Positions 1 to 8,662 are shown, counted from the stretch's first letter. The stretch is 64,000 bases of DNA from Oscillospiraceae bacterium (GCA_024697625.1 JAILFJ010000140.1:1-64000), one strand, 5' to 3'. Made by a program: numbers and translations. Notes: generated by a model from the sequence alone, not told the origin.

Positions 1-18
1 CCGTTCTGCTTTTGCCAT
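1..18 (-). CDS. possible 5' end of an unidentified gene (cut by window edge)
   Basis: An ATG read leftwards from base 18 begins MAKAER and runs off the window. Upstream of it on the minus strand is a plausible ribosome binding site (GAGGTG about 8 bases before the ATG). Only six codons are visible, so no function can be claimed. Such openings occur in serine recombinases of gut Bacillota, which would fit an accessory island, but that is only a guess. Confidence 0.25.
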
Positions 19-157
19 CTTGAAGCACCTCATTCCCTTGAGTTGCTTCTATTCTACACCTCGACCTGTCCAAAAAATTTCCCTTGGTCCTGCCTTTTGG
101 GCATATCTTGTAGTCGGCTGATTAAAGCCGATACCCATAAAGATTATTTTTAGAGCA

Positions 158-196
158 ATCCCGTGCGGGACCGGAAGAATCGGAACTGCACGGGAT
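158..196 (-). repeat. 39-base hairpin repeat, copy 1
   Basis: Imperfect palindrome with 9-base outer arms ATCCCGTGC and GCACGGGAT, an inner CCGG-type stem and an invariant AAGAA loop (plus-strand reading). It lies 32 bases 3' of the fic gene. In this copy the inner stem carries a C-to-T change that leaves a G-U pair, so the fold is kept. There is no T-run directly after it on the minus strand, so it is not a classical terminator here. Confidence 0.9.
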
Positions 197-228
197 CTGT
201 TTTATCGTGCTCGATTTCTCAAGAGCAT

Positions 229-990
229 TCAGTTGCTGTGAGAGGATTCGCTGCGGGAAATCTGTTTCTCCCAGGTCTTCACTGTCTGCGCACGCAGGAA
301 AATCTCCATCGGAGCGAGTTCCTGCCGCTCGTCCCAGGCCTCCAGCGCAGCATAGTAGTCTTTGCGGTCCTCCTGATGGATCGTGATCGGCGGGTGTCCG
401 TTCATGACCAAAAAATAGTTCATGGTCAGGCGGCCGGTCCTGCCGTTCCCGTCGGCAAAGGGGTGGATGTTTTCAAACTTGACATGGTAATAAGCTGCGG
501 CGCGCAGCAGTCTGTCGGCGGGAATGTCATGCAGCTCGTCGAGGAGTTCAGTCATTTCATCGGATATATCCTCCGGCGACGCTCCGATCTCATTTTTGCC
601 GGTCACATAGTCGTGGTGTTTATATTCGCCGGGACGCTCTCCCAACTGATAGCGGCGCGTGTCATAGGTATTCTGCGTAAGGCGCTTTTGGAACTCTTTT
701 ACAAGACTTTCATCCAGAGGCCGCCTGTCATGGAAGGACTGCAGAAACAGCTCGTATGCGTCCTTCGCATTGCGGATCTCAAACAGCGTCCGAAGATCTC
801 CCGTATAGGAGGTCACGCCGTCGTGATCGAAAATCTCACGGGTATCGTTGTAGGTGATGCGGTCGTTTTCCAGATTGCCGGAATGATAAGCAAAGGAAAT
901 GCTGTGTCCGTTCAACGCCTCGGCCAGCTCGGCATCCGTTTTTATCTGTTTGCGTTGCCACAGGGTCAGGGCCTTTTCATAACGATCCAT
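229..990 (-). CDS. Fic family protein (protein adenylyltransferase, self-inhibited type)
   Basis: 253 residues. The Fic signature HPFADGNGRTGR is complete at residues 176-187 (catalytic His176), which predicts transfer of AMP from ATP onto a protein hydroxyl. Residues 37-42 read SGNLEN, matching the (S/T)xxxE(G/N) inhibitory motif; here it lies N-terminal in the same chain (class II Fic), so no separate antitoxin gene is needed, and none is next to it. The start was set at the ATG at 990 because GGAGG lies 8 bases upstream; the in-frame GTG at 999 overlaps that site. A hairpin repeat follows the stop. The target is unknown. Confidence 0.9.
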   Translation of the reverse strand: MDRYEKALTLWQRKQIKTDAELAEALNGHSISFAYHSGNLENDRITYNDTREIFDHDGVTSYTGDLRTLFEIRNAKDAYELFLQSFHDRRPLDESLVKEFQKRLTQNTYDTRRYQLGERPGEYKHHDYVTGKNEIGASPEDISDEMTELLDELHDIPADRLLRAAAYYHVKFENIHPFADGNGRTGRLTMNYFLVMNGHPPITIHQEDRKDYYAALEAWDERQELAPMEIFLRAQTVKTWEKQISRSESSHSN

Positions 991-1104
991 TCGTGTCACC
1001 TCCCGAAGATTGTGGATGCATTATAGCACAGATTCCGACCGTACGGGAGATTTTTATAAAAATAGTTTTCGGAGTTCCGGTGTCAGGCTTCAGGCTGCTT
1101 CATG

Positions 1105-1143
1105 ATCCCGTGCGGGACCGGAAGAACCGGAACTGCACGGGAT
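1105..1143 (-). repeat. 39-base hairpin repeat, copy 2
   Basis: Identical to copy 4 over all 39 bases. It lies between fic and the dehydratase gene, and only 11 bases downstream (minus strand) of a promoter-leader remnant at 1155-1230, with no reading frame between the two. See the finding on an empty cassette. Confidence 0.9.
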
Positions 1144-1154
1144 CTGCCCAGATA

Positions 1155-1230
1155 CAAAAACTAGTTTTTGAAAAACAAAATTTTGTAAAAGAATACAGTC
1201 CATGGAAGCTGAATGTTAAGCGATGTCCCA
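1155..1230 (-). repeat. degenerate promoter-leader element, duplicate of 3889-3966
   Basis: About 76 bases closely resemble the promoter and 5' leader of the ATPase gene at 2468-3874. Shared parts are the block GGGACATCGCTT, the stretch CTTCCATGGACT and the A/T-rich CTAGTTTTTG repeats. The -35 is TTAACA (1214-1219) and the -10 TGTATT (1192-1197) with a 16-base spacer, weaker than the intact copy. No coding sequence follows; hairpin copy 2 comes next. The remaining bases of the 991-1288 gap show nothing else recognisable. Confidence 0.7.
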
Positions 1231-1288
1231 CTATTCCTGCTGTTGGCCAACTCACAGGCTGTTTACCATTGTTCTGTCTCAATAATCT

Positions 1289-2242
1289 CTAAATGCTCTC
1301 CAACCGGTGAAGCTGTTCAAGAGAAACACTGCCGCCTGAAATGAAGAAACACACCTTATCTGTTTGCCTGACAGGAATAAGCCCCTGCAGAACCGCACCT
1401 ATGCTGATGCCGGAAGAGGGTTCGCATAACAGCTTGCCTTCAGTAAGCAGCAGCTTCATACCCCTGAGAATATATTCTTCATCTACGTCGGCAAACCCAT
1501 CCGTGTGTGCTGCGACGTATGGGAAACAGACGCTTCCCGGAATCTGTGAAACCAGAGCATCTGCAACTGTGCTTTTCTTTTCCACCAGGACTGGCTTTCC
1601 GGCCTTAAGACTTGCGGAATACCGTGGAAGCGCAGCAGGTTCTGCACCAAATACGGCAGTCCCGGGAGAAAGGGATTTGATGGCTGTTGCCACCCCGCCA
1701 ATCAGACCTCCTCCGCTGGCAGGCACGATGACCGTGTCAAGTTCCGGGCACTGCTCCATTATTTCCAGGCCTGCCGTTCCCTGCCCGGCCATAATTGCCT
1801 CGTCATTGAACGGCGGCACCAGTACAGCGTTTCTCTCCTGACAGAGTTTCTCCGCCACTTCAAGCCGCTCGGATACTTCACACTTAACAATCTCAGCTCC
1901 CCACTGACGTATCGTATTCTCCTTGATCTCTGCGACCGTGTTGGGCAAAATAATGGTTGCTTTGGTACCCAGCTTTTTACAGGCATAGGCAACAGCCTTT
2001 CCGTGATTGCCGGAAGATGCCGCAACAATACCCCGCTGCAATTCTTCTTCTGACAATGAAAGGATCCTGTTCATTGCGCCGCGCAGCTTGAAAGAACCCG
2101 TTGTCTGCATACACTCCGCCTTGACATATACTTCGCAGCCAAGGAACTGATCCAGATTGTTCATCCGTAAAAGCGGCGTGCGCACAATGTATGGCGCGAT
2201 GCGGTCTCTGGCCGCTTTTATCTCACGGACTGTCAATGACAT
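1289..2242 (-). CDS. threonine/serine dehydratase (PLP-dependent ammonia-lyase)
   Basis: 317 residues of the fold-type II PLP family. SFKLRGA at residues 50-56 carries the Schiff-base lysine (Lys52), SGNHG at 77-81 binds the substrate carboxylate, and a GGG(L/I)-type phosphate loop lies near the middle (SGGGLIGG). There is no C-terminal ACT domain, so it is the short catabolic type (TdcB, serine racemase or hydroxyaspartate ammonia-lyase-like) rather than feedback-controlled IlvA. It would deaminate threonine or serine to a 2-oxo acid in the cytoplasm. Substrate cannot be fixed from sequence. A 14-codon leader frame overlaps its start. Confidence 0.85.
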   Translation of the reverse strand: MSLTVREIKAARDRIAPYIVRTPLLRMNNLDQFLGCEVYVKAECMQTTGSFKLRGAMNRILSLSEEELQRGIVAASSGNHGKAVAYACKKLGTKATIILPNTVAEIKENTIRQWGAEIVKCEVSERLEVAEKLCQERNAVLVPPFNDEAIMAGQGTAGLEIMEQCPELDTVIVPASGGGLIGGVATAIKSLSPGTAVFGAEPAALPRYSASLKAGKPVLVEKKSTVADALVSQIPGSVCFPYVAAHTDGFADVDEEYILRGMKLLLTEGKLLCEPSSGISIGAVLQGLIPVRQTDKVCFFISGGSVSLEQLHRLESI

Positions 2243-2277
2243 ATAGAGTTCCTCAAAGACACAGTTTTTCTTTTCAT
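2233..2277 (-). CDS. possible 14-codon leader peptide overlapping the dehydratase start
   Basis: Reading frame MKRKTVSLRNSICH preceded by a strong GGGAGG site 8 bases upstream of its ATG. Its stop lies inside the first codons of the dehydratase gene, so ribosomes finishing it could reinitiate at the dehydratase ATG (2242), which also has a weaker GAGGA site. Composition shows no run of a regulatory amino acid, so coupling is more likely than attenuation. It could also be chance. Confidence 0.35.
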   Translation of the reverse strand: MKRKTVSLRNSICH

Positions 2278-2422
2278 TCTGAAAGCCTCCCTTTCAAACA
2301 ATAATCGGAGCAGAGTGGACATGAGACCACTCCTCAAAGAGCTGTTCAATTCCGCAGAGTGAACCCGGTGCGCAAAGCAGTTGCAGGGTAAAAAGCAGTA
2401 AATACGCATATAATAAAACGTG

Positions 2423-2461
2423 ATCCCGTACGGGACTGGAAGAACCGGTACTGCACGGGAT
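2423..2461 (-). repeat. 39-base hairpin repeat, copy 3
   Basis: Most divergent of the five copies (outer arm ATCCCGTAC, inner CTGG opposite CCGG). One change makes a new A-T pair and another a G-U pair, so the hairpin is kept. It begins 6 bases after the stop of the ATPase gene on the minus strand. Confidence 0.9.
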
Positions 2462-2467
2462 CTTCTC

Positions 2468-3874
2468 TCATCGGTACAGGTCATCGATGTCAATCAGCCG
2501 GAGAGCTTCAGACCGGCTCTCCTGTACAAGCCAGTCTGAAAAACTGCTGGCCGAAAAAAGAAGGTATTGAACAACCCGGTAATGCTTATGAAGAAGAGAA
2601 CTTCGGGTCTGAAGTGCTTCATAAGTCTTTTTATCCGTTATTTCATTTTTAAATTTGCACTCTCCGATCACGGCTTCCTTCTTTCGCAGATCCAGACCGA
2701 CAACGTCGATATCTGTTTCTTCCCGCAGTTCCGGATTTGTCCCCCACCAGGTTCCGACGGAGGTCACTGTGCAGGGGAAGGCACCGCATATCCCTGCCTC
2801 CAGTGTATACTGACGGCAGATCTGTTCAAAAATGCCTCCCATATAGTCAGAGAGCAACGGCTTTACGGCATGCCGGTAATACAGGTCTCCGCGATCGATT
2901 TCAATTGCGTTCACTGCGTCAGGAATAAACCGATACCAGAACCGCAGCATCGCGTCTTTCAGAATGTATCTGGATTTCTTTTTGTTGTGTTCCTCTGTAA
3001 TCGCATGCTGTTTCTCCAGAATACCGACCTCCATAAGGTTTTTCAACACGTAGGTGACGGTCTGGGAAGAGAGATGAGATTTGTCCACAATTTCCTGAAA
3101 CTGATTCGCACCGGAAGCGATTGCTTCGATCGTACGGCTGTATCCCTCAATGTCGCGGAATTCCTGGGTGAGAAGATTCTCCGCTTCTTCGTACAGATAT
3201 CCTGTTTTTTTAAAGAAGAGATCTATGATGTTTTCATCCAGCGTTTTCTGATCGTCAAAGAGAGAAATATATTTGGCAATTCCCCCCGTTACTCCATAGA
3301 CGGCAGCTTTGTCTCTTGCAGACCAGGAGGGAACAAAGTCCGCTGTCCGTCGATAATCAAAGGCCTCCAGACGGAGCTGCATCGTCCGCCGTCCGTACAG
3401 CGGACTCTTTTCGCTGAGAACATCGTCCTCCATAAAGCTGACAGACGACCCGCATACGATCAGAAACATTCTGCCAGACATCCACTGTTCATCGATATGC
3501 TTCTGCAGAACAGAGAGCAGGCTTTCTTCCTTTTTCGCCATGTAAGGGAACTCGTCAATCACGACAACCAGGCGTTCTTCCCGACAGCGCTCACCCAGAA
3601 AGGAACACAGATCGTCAAGGCTCTGAAAAGTAAAGTTCGTCAGTTCCGGAGCAAGCGATCTCAGCACACACTGTCCGAACAGCGCGATATTTCTCTCCGG
3701 GGTTGTTTTGATCGCAGTATAATAGACAGCACGCTTATCCTTGCAAAACTCACGAAGCAGCGTTGTTTTACCGACTCTGCGCCTCCCGTATACGACTGCC
3801 ATCTGAAAGCTGTCGGTCTGACAGGCTTTTTCAAGGGCGGCAAGCTCATTTTCGCGTCCTATAAACTTTTGCAT
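2468..3874 (-). CDS. AAA+ ATPase with DUF234-like, PD-(D/E)xK-type C-terminus
   Basis: 468 residues. Walker A GRRRVGKTT is at 30-38 and a Walker B-like VVVIDEFPY near residue 95, as in the archaeal-type ATPase_2 family. The C-terminal part contains D388-x-D390 followed by E405-C-K407, the spacing of a PD-(D/E)xK nuclease core, as found in DUF234. The start was set at the ATG at 3874, which has GGA 9 bases upstream and sits about 45 bases after a strong promoter; a longer frame to 4066 would run through that promoter and a hairpin repeat. Family members are abundant in anaerobes and mostly of unknown role. A relative lies at 54676-56106. Confidence 0.85.
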   Translation of the reverse strand: MQKFIGRENELAALEKACQTDSFQMAVVYGRRRVGKTTLLREFCKDKRAVYYTAIKTTPERNIALFGQCVLRSLAPELTNFTFQSLDDLCSFLGERCREERLVVVIDEFPYMAKKEESLLSVLQKHIDEQWMSGRMFLIVCGSSVSFMEDDVLSEKSPLYGRRTMQLRLEAFDYRRTADFVPSWSARDKAAVYGVTGGIAKYISLFDDQKTLDENIIDLFFKKTGYLYEEAENLLTQEFRDIEGYSRTIEAIASGANQFQEIVDKSHLSSQTVTYVLKNLMEVGILEKQHAITEEHNKKKSRYILKDAMLRFWYRFIPDAVNAIEIDRGDLYYRHAVKPLLSDYMGGIFEQICRQYTLEAGICGAFPCTVTSVGTWWGTNPELREETDIDVVGLDLRKKEAVIGECKFKNEITDKKTYEALQTRSSLLHKHYRVVQYLLFSASSFSDWLVQESRSEALRLIDIDDLYR

Positions 3875-3888
3875 AACAGATTCCTTTG

Positions 3889-3966
3889 CAAAAACTAATT
3901 TTTGAAAAACTAAATCTTGTAAAAAGAATATAGTCCATTGGAAGCGCAATGTCAAGCGATGTCCCA
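3889..3966 (-). promoter_or_regulatory. promoter and leader of the ATPase gene (intact copy)
   Basis: Minus strand: -35 TTGACA (3950-3955), 17-base spacer, -10 TATATT (3927-3932). The leader holds tandem TTAGTTTTT blocks before the ribosome binding site. A degenerate duplicate is at 1155-1230. Confidence 0.75.
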
Positions 3967-4001
3967 TACTTTCCGAAAAAGAAACAGGCACAGCGGCAAA
4001 A

Positions 4002-4040
4002 ATCCCGTGCGGGACCGGAAGAACCGGAACTGCACGGGAT
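4002..4040 (-). terminator. 39-base hairpin repeat, copy 4; acts as terminator of the restriction-like operon
   Basis: Same sequence as copy 2. On the minus strand the hairpin is followed at once by TTTTT, so this copy has the form of a rho-independent terminator 41 bases after the stop of the small RHH gene. The preceding bases (GTACTTTCAGACAG on the minus strand) are shared with copy 5. Confidence 0.8.
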
Positions 4041-4081
4041 CTGTCTGAAAGTACCCGGGCTCTCAAAAAGGCACATGTGTA

Positions 4082-4282
4082 TCAACTTCTATTATCTGCT
4101 TCCATGGACGCCAGCAACTCCATTTTTTTATCGTAATCATCAATAAACATTACCAGTGCACGTTCCACTGCAGTGGTTTTGGACTGACCAGAACGATCAC
4201 AGTAATTACAAAGACGATCAAACAGGGCGGCATCCATGCGTATTGTAATTGTCTGAGTATCCCGTGTTTTTGGTCTTGCCAT
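4082..4282 (-). CDS. small ribbon-helix-helix protein, last gene of the restriction-like operon
   Basis: 66 residues. The N-terminus TITIRMDAALFDRL looks like the DNA-contacting strand and first helix of a ribbon-helix-helix (Arc/MetJ, CopG) domain, followed by a second helix TTAVERALVMFIDDY. The ATG is two bases after the helicase stop, and its ribosome site GAGGAG is formed by the helicase's last codons, so the two are translationally coupled. It may be an autoregulator of the operon or an antitoxin-like partner; no toxin gene adjoins it. Confidence 0.65.
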   Translation of the reverse strand: MARPKTRDTQTITIRMDAALFDRLCNYCDRSGQSKTTAVERALVMFIDDYDKKMELLASMEADNRS

Positions 4283-4284
4283 GA

Positions 4285-7200
4285 TTACTCCTCCTCTGGG
4301 AAGAGCTGATCAAGTAGCTCCTGGAGATTTCCTGCCTGTGCATACGGAGCTGCATCAGCCTGACGGAGATTATGCTTCTCGATGTGAATCTCGTCGCTGA
4401 AGCCAAGAATGTAGCTCAGTGCAATTCTGTAAATGATTTCAGTTGGTGCGAGACCGTAAACCTGCTTTGCGAAGATATGTTCCAGACGCTCGGCATTGTC
4501 AGGATAAAGCTGTTTCATGTGTTCGCTGCGATACAGTCTCTTCACGATCTCGGTGATGTACAATCCGGATTTCATGTAAAGATCAATGAATGTCTTGTCC
4601 GGGTTGTCGAAGCAGCCGGGATTCTCTGCTTCCAGCATGTCCGCCATCTGCTGTACTACTTTTTTCGGCGTAAAGATCTGGAATGTTTTCTGCGGCGGGA
4701 TGTAGTCGAAGATGTCTTCTGTGCTGCGTTCTTCAAAGTAGTTTGCGAGTTTTGCTTTCAGCCGCATGAATTCGTGTACGGAGTCATCGAATACAACAGG
4801 CTCAAACAGCTGCCCGTCAAAGTGCTTCTCTTCGCCCGTGCTTTCATCGACATATGATCCGCCGTCACGCAGGAAACAGAACTCATCCAATGTGATACTG
4901 GTAACGTCCTTGAACACAGGCGCAGGAACAATCTTATCGAACGTGGCAAGCGTGACATCATTGTTGCCGTATGCCATCAAGAATGACGGAATTGTGCGGG
5001 AGAAACCACGCAGATGGTCACGAACCTTATCCTCAATGGTTTTCTTCTCTTTCTCTTTTCTGTTGGTCTCGACGGTTTTAACGATATCTTCGCCAGCATC
5101 CTGGACCATATCGGTAATTGTCTGAGAAAGCGCCGCCTGAAAATCTTCTGCTACCGCAACAAGTTTTTCTTCCATTTCCGCCTGAACATAGGCGCGGTCT
5201 TCTTCCGTTTCGCAGATGTTCATGAGATCCTGAGCTTCCTGCTCGATGGTTTTCTTTTCAATCTCATAGTTGCCGTAAGCACGGTTAATCTTACGTTCCG
5301 CTTCCGCCTGCAGTTTCTTCTGCAGGTGTTTTTTATCGGCAGGGCGCAAATCGGAGCCGTAGTGGTCCTGCGCAACTTCCAGAGCTTTAACAATCGCGTT
5401 GACTTTGAAAGCATCTTTCAGATGCTCTAGCATTTTGTCTTTCGGCTTTTCTTTTTGCTCATCCTGCTTGATAATATCCTGAACGGTTTCCGTCACATCC
5501 CCGTAGATCTTGTCTCCGAAAAGCCCCTGAGCAATACCAATGGCCTGCTCTTCAGGGATTTCTACATTGCCATCCTGATTCAACGAAAGGTCATCTTTGG
5601 TCGTATCTGTAATACCAATGGGTTCGCTTTCTTTCACCGCAGGGAAATTCTGAATCATTTCCAGAACAGCGGGAGGCGCAGAGAAGATATTGGAAATGTT
5701 CTGGAAGAGGAAGTTAGACATAAAGCCACGACGAACCACTTCCTGGGAACGAATCTTTCTCGGAATTGAAAGGACCTTCTCGGCATCAAGGGGAATCATC
5801 TCGCCATTATCATCTTCGCCGATGACAGGGAAGAAATTCAGTAGCTCACGAATATTTTTCTTCCTTTGATCCATATCGCCTTTTCCATCAGCGGTTTCCA
5901 TGCTCAGGTCATTGGCGAATTCTTCAAAGATGGTAAGTGTTCGGGCGGGGTCAAAGTCGAATACGTAGGCGTTCTCTTTGCGAAGATACTGGCCATTTAC
6001 GACAAACAGGCACGGATTCTGTGCTCTGAACGCAGCTTGCATATACAACGCAGGACTACGAATGGAACTGAGCATCAAGACTGCGGACCATTCTGGGATT
6101 GTGATTCCAGTGGTCAGCTGCCCAACAGAAAGCGTGATGGTCTTCTCGTTTTCGGAGATGGCCTTTTTCACCTTGTCATAGGACTTCTGCGTCTCATCTG
6201 CGTCATCAATTTTGCCATCGCCAGCAGCAAGGACAACCTTGTAATCCTGGAATACAGGATGATTCTCCAGCTTGCGTGCAAGGGCTCTGGCGCTCTCTAC
6301 ACGGTTCAGTAGCCAGAAGGTGTGTTTCAACTCACTACGAAGCTCAGGCGTTGAAAACGGGAACTTCTCCTGTGTTGTCATGGCATCCAGAAAACGATCC
6401 ACAGAGGATTCATGCACAAAACGCCCTGTATTGGTTACGGCGAAGAATTCGTTCAGATCAAAGGCATATTCTTCCGTTTCGCCCTGAATCTCGATGCCCT
6501 GCTCCAGTTCGTCACGGATAATTTCCGACATTTGGTAGGTGAAGAGGTTCAGCTTCGGAAGGTTCTGATACGGGTTTTCCTCATCACCAGTCCAGTCACG
6601 TTTGGCTCTTTGTTCATCGGCGTAGGTCCAGTTATATATGGCACTGTCAGGGAACTTCTCGTTGGCAAGTGCTTTGAACGGTGTTCCAGACAAGTGCAAC
6701 GTAAACTTGCGCTTGATACGGTCGAAGGCAACGTCCGTCTTATACGTGTCAACACCTTCGTGCGCTTCGTCGATAACAAGCACATCCCACTCCATTGTGG
6801 AGATTTCTTTGAGCTTGTCATAGTTGCCGCCGAAGTATTTGGAACCCTTCAGATCCTGCAGCGAGACAAATTCAATGCAGTTCCAATCTTCTTTCCGAAC
6901 AATCTGTATGTATTCATCTCGGCTGAGCACATACTTTTTTTCAAGAAGCGACGGCGTAGAACTGACAAACAGATACCCCGACTGCCTGCCAAGGAAACGC
7001 TCATAATCGGAGTACCAGGAATTCGCGATTGCGGGACGGTTGGTCACGATCAGAACATTCTGCGCATTGATTGTCTTGCAGAAATCATACACAGACAGCG
7101 TCTTGCCGAAACGGGGCTTAGCATTCCACAAAAACTCTGCTTTCGTATGAGACCGTGCATATTCCGCTGTCTGCTGAACTGCCTGTGCCTGCTCTGCACG

Positions 7201-7617
7201 GAGCTGGTACGGAATAACATCTGAGGATTTCGTCATAATTCCATGGTCCGCACGGAAGTCATGAAACATGGAACGGGATTCTTTTGGACTGGTGTAAAAC
7301 CATTCATTGCGGTCAGAAGCATCAAAATACGGATTGCCGAGATCCTGCGGCTGCTTCACATCGTTCTTCCGCAGATAAGCATGAAAATCCTTATCCGTGA
7401 AGGTCTCACCAGAGCCGTCGTCAAAGATTGCGTTGCCCTGCCACTCCTTCTTCGCGTGAATGCCTGCGGTATGCGTCTGCTGCTTGATGCGTTCATCTAC
7501 ATCCTGCTCGGTGTATCCAATCTTGATATAACCGTCATGATAGGTAATCCCAGGTGTTGTATACGCATAAATCATCGGAATAACCCGATCAGCGGTTTTT
7601 AGCGTGATTTTTGCCAT
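4285..7617 (-). CDS. GIY-YIG-like nuclease / SF2 helicase / methylase-like fusion (restriction subunit)
   Basis: 1110 residues in three parts. Residues 14-110 look like a GIY-YIG (T5orf172/MUG113) nuclease: IYAYT, GYIKIGYT at 29-36, Arg43 and NEWFY at 104-108. Next is a superfamily 2 translocase: AKPRFGKT (166-173), VIDEAH (281-286), SGTPF (310-314), and a late motif with FRAQN in place of the usual QRAGR. A charged region with long helices follows. The C-terminus has TPKKVV (983-988) and FIDLYMKSGL (1010-1019), which resemble methylase motifs X and I of Eco57I-type enzymes but lack NPPY. It starts 4 bases after the methylase gene. It probably cleaves or translocates on unmodified DNA. Function is inferred. 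Confidence 0.75.
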   Translation of the reverse strand: MAKITLKTADRVIPMIYAYTTPGITYHDGYIKIGYTEQDVDERIKQQTHTAGIHAKKEWQGNAIFDDGSGETFTDKDFHAYLRKNDVKQPQDLGNPYFDASDRNEWFYTSPKESRSMFHDFRADHGIMTKSSDVIPYQLRAEQAQAVQQTAEYARSHTKAEFLWNAKPRFGKTLSVYDFCKTINAQNVLIVTNRPAIANSWYSDYERFLGRQSGYLFVSSTPSLLEKKYVLSRDEYIQIVRKEDWNCIEFVSLQDLKGSKYFGGNYDKLKEISTMEWDVLVIDEAHEGVDTYKTDVAFDRIKRKFTLHLSGTPFKALANEKFPDSAIYNWTYADEQRAKRDWTGDEENPYQNLPKLNLFTYQMSEIIRDELEQGIEIQGETEEYAFDLNEFFAVTNTGRFVHESSVDRFLDAMTTQEKFPFSTPELRSELKHTFWLLNRVESARALARKLENHPVFQDYKVVLAAGDGKIDDADETQKSYDKVKKAISENEKTITLSVGQLTTGITIPEWSAVLMLSSIRSPALYMQAAFRAQNPCLFVVNGQYLRKENAYVFDFDPARTLTIFEEFANDLSMETADGKGDMDQRKKNIRELLNFFPVIGEDDNGEMIPLDAEKVLSIPRKIRSQEVVRRGFMSNFLFQNISNIFSAPPAVLEMIQNFPAVKESEPIGITDTTKDDLSLNQDGNVEIPEEQAIGIAQGLFGDKIYGDVTETVQDIIKQDEQKEKPKDKMLEHLKDAFKVNAIVKALEVAQDHYGSDLRPADKKHLQKKLQAEAERKINRAYGNYEIEKKTIEQEAQDLMNICETEEDRAYVQAEMEEKLVAVAEDFQAALSQTITDMVQDAGEDIVKTVETNRKEKEKKTIEDKVRDHLRGFSRTIPSFLMAYGNNDVTLATFDKIVPAPVFKDVTSITLDEFCFLRDGGSYVDESTGEEKHFDGQLFEPVVFDDSVHEFMRLKAKLANYFEERSTEDIFDYIPPQKTFQIFTPKKVVQQMADMLEAENPGCFDNPDKTFIDLYMKSGLYITEIVKRLYRSEHMKQLYPDNAERLEHIFAKQVYGLAPTEIIYRIALSYILGFSDEIHIEKHNLRQADAAPYAQAGNLQELLDQLFPEEE

Positions 7618-7621
7618 GATA

Positions 7622-8662
7622 TCAGGTCATCTCCTCTACATGAGTTTCAACAAAAGCAATTTCACTTTGATTCAGGCCATATTTTCGATATAGTTGCTTA
7701 TCAATTGCAGTCTTTGATGTATTCCAATCAATATCAGAATTCTTCGTGAAATCTTGTAATGGAACATGTGCCCAAGTTTCTGGCTTGTTTCCCTGAGTCA
7801 CCTTGAGAATACCAAGAAGCGCACGTGCAAACTTGGAAAGAATATATGTTTCGCAATTTTTTGCTTCATCAAATGTATTAAAGTTGCCAACGCCAATAAA
7901 CGTCTGAGTAATACCTTCATTTGGATTCCCAATTACAGGTCTGCTAATCAGTCGAGCAGCCGTGGTACTTAATGTTCCTGAAGCTCCATTTGAAAATGGA
8001 ACGAACACCTTATAGCAATCAATCCATTTCTCTTCTTCAACAAAACGTCTTTCAATATATCTATAGGCGCGCTTTCTGTTCACGAGACCGAGCACACGCA
8101 TACTGTCGGCGCTGCTCATCTCTTCTGTGAACAATTGAGGAAAACGTTCAAGCACAATCTGACGGAAACGTTTATCCTTCCCTTCGCTCCCAATTTGTGA
8201 CTTGAGTTCGGGAAATTCTTTATACACCTCAGGCAGATTAAATTTATTTTGATTATACATGATTGTGTTCAAAGATTTTTCTTTGAAAGCAGACACTTTT
8301 TTATCAATAGATGTCAATTCTTCAAAATAAACAAATTGTCCAATTGCGCCATAGTTCTGACTTTCATCTCTGTAAGTGACAGCTATACCGCCAGGAATAA
8401 GAGCTGAAGGGAAAACCTTTTGACTATTTCCCTCGTAGAACATTACTTTTAAGTGCTCATCTTCCAGCATTTTTTTATTCCATTTGGCAGGCGTTTTCCC
8501 CGCGTTCATAAGGAATCTAGCTGGTGTAATCATCATGACTTTACCGCTGACCTTATACGCTTCATCCATAAAATAATTATAGATCGGGTCATCACTTGTA
8601 GATGTTTGCTGCGCTTCACGATTATAAGCAGGATTTCCAATAACATAATCAAAATTGCGCAT
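7622..8662 (-). CDS. N6-adenine methylase, catalytic half (NPxY plus target recognition)
   Basis: 346 residues opening with MRNFDYVIGNPAYN; GNPAY at 9-13 is the amino-methylase catalytic motif IV (usually NPPY). The AdoMet-binding motifs that normally precede it in one chain are missing here and are encoded just upstream, so the enzyme is split between motifs III and IV. The remainder resembles the variable target-recognition part of Eco57I-type enzymes. The start overlaps the upstream gene by 14 bases, and its AAGGAG site lies inside that gene. It is expected to modify host DNA together with its neighbour. Confidence 0.8.
   Translation of the reverse strand: MRNFDYVIGNPAYNREAQQTSTSDDPIYNYFMDEAYKVSGKVMMITPARFLMNAGKTPAKWNKKMLEDEHLKVMFYEGNSQKVFPSALIPGGIAVTYRDESQNYGAIGQFVYFEELTSIDKKVSAFKEKSLNTIMYNQNKFNLPEVYKEFPELKSQIGSEGKDKRFRQIVLERFPQLFTEEMSSADSMRVLGLVNRKRAYRYIERRFVEEEKWIDCYKVFVPFSNGASGTLSTTAARLISRPVIGNPNEGITQTFIGVGNFNTFDEAKNCETYILSKFARALLGILKVTQGNKPETWAHVPLQDFTKNSDIDWNTSKTAIDKQLYRKYGLNQSEIAFVETHVEEMT

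Noticed and set aside
229-990. Fic as part of a two-gene toxin-antitoxin pair
   Set aside because: The inhibitory motif SGNLEN is in the same chain, and no small antitoxin gene adjoins.
3875-4066. N-terminal extension of the first ATPase up to 4066
   Set aside because: It would translate a hairpin repeat and a consensus promoter; the ATG at 3874 has a ribosome site and aligns with the start of the family domain.
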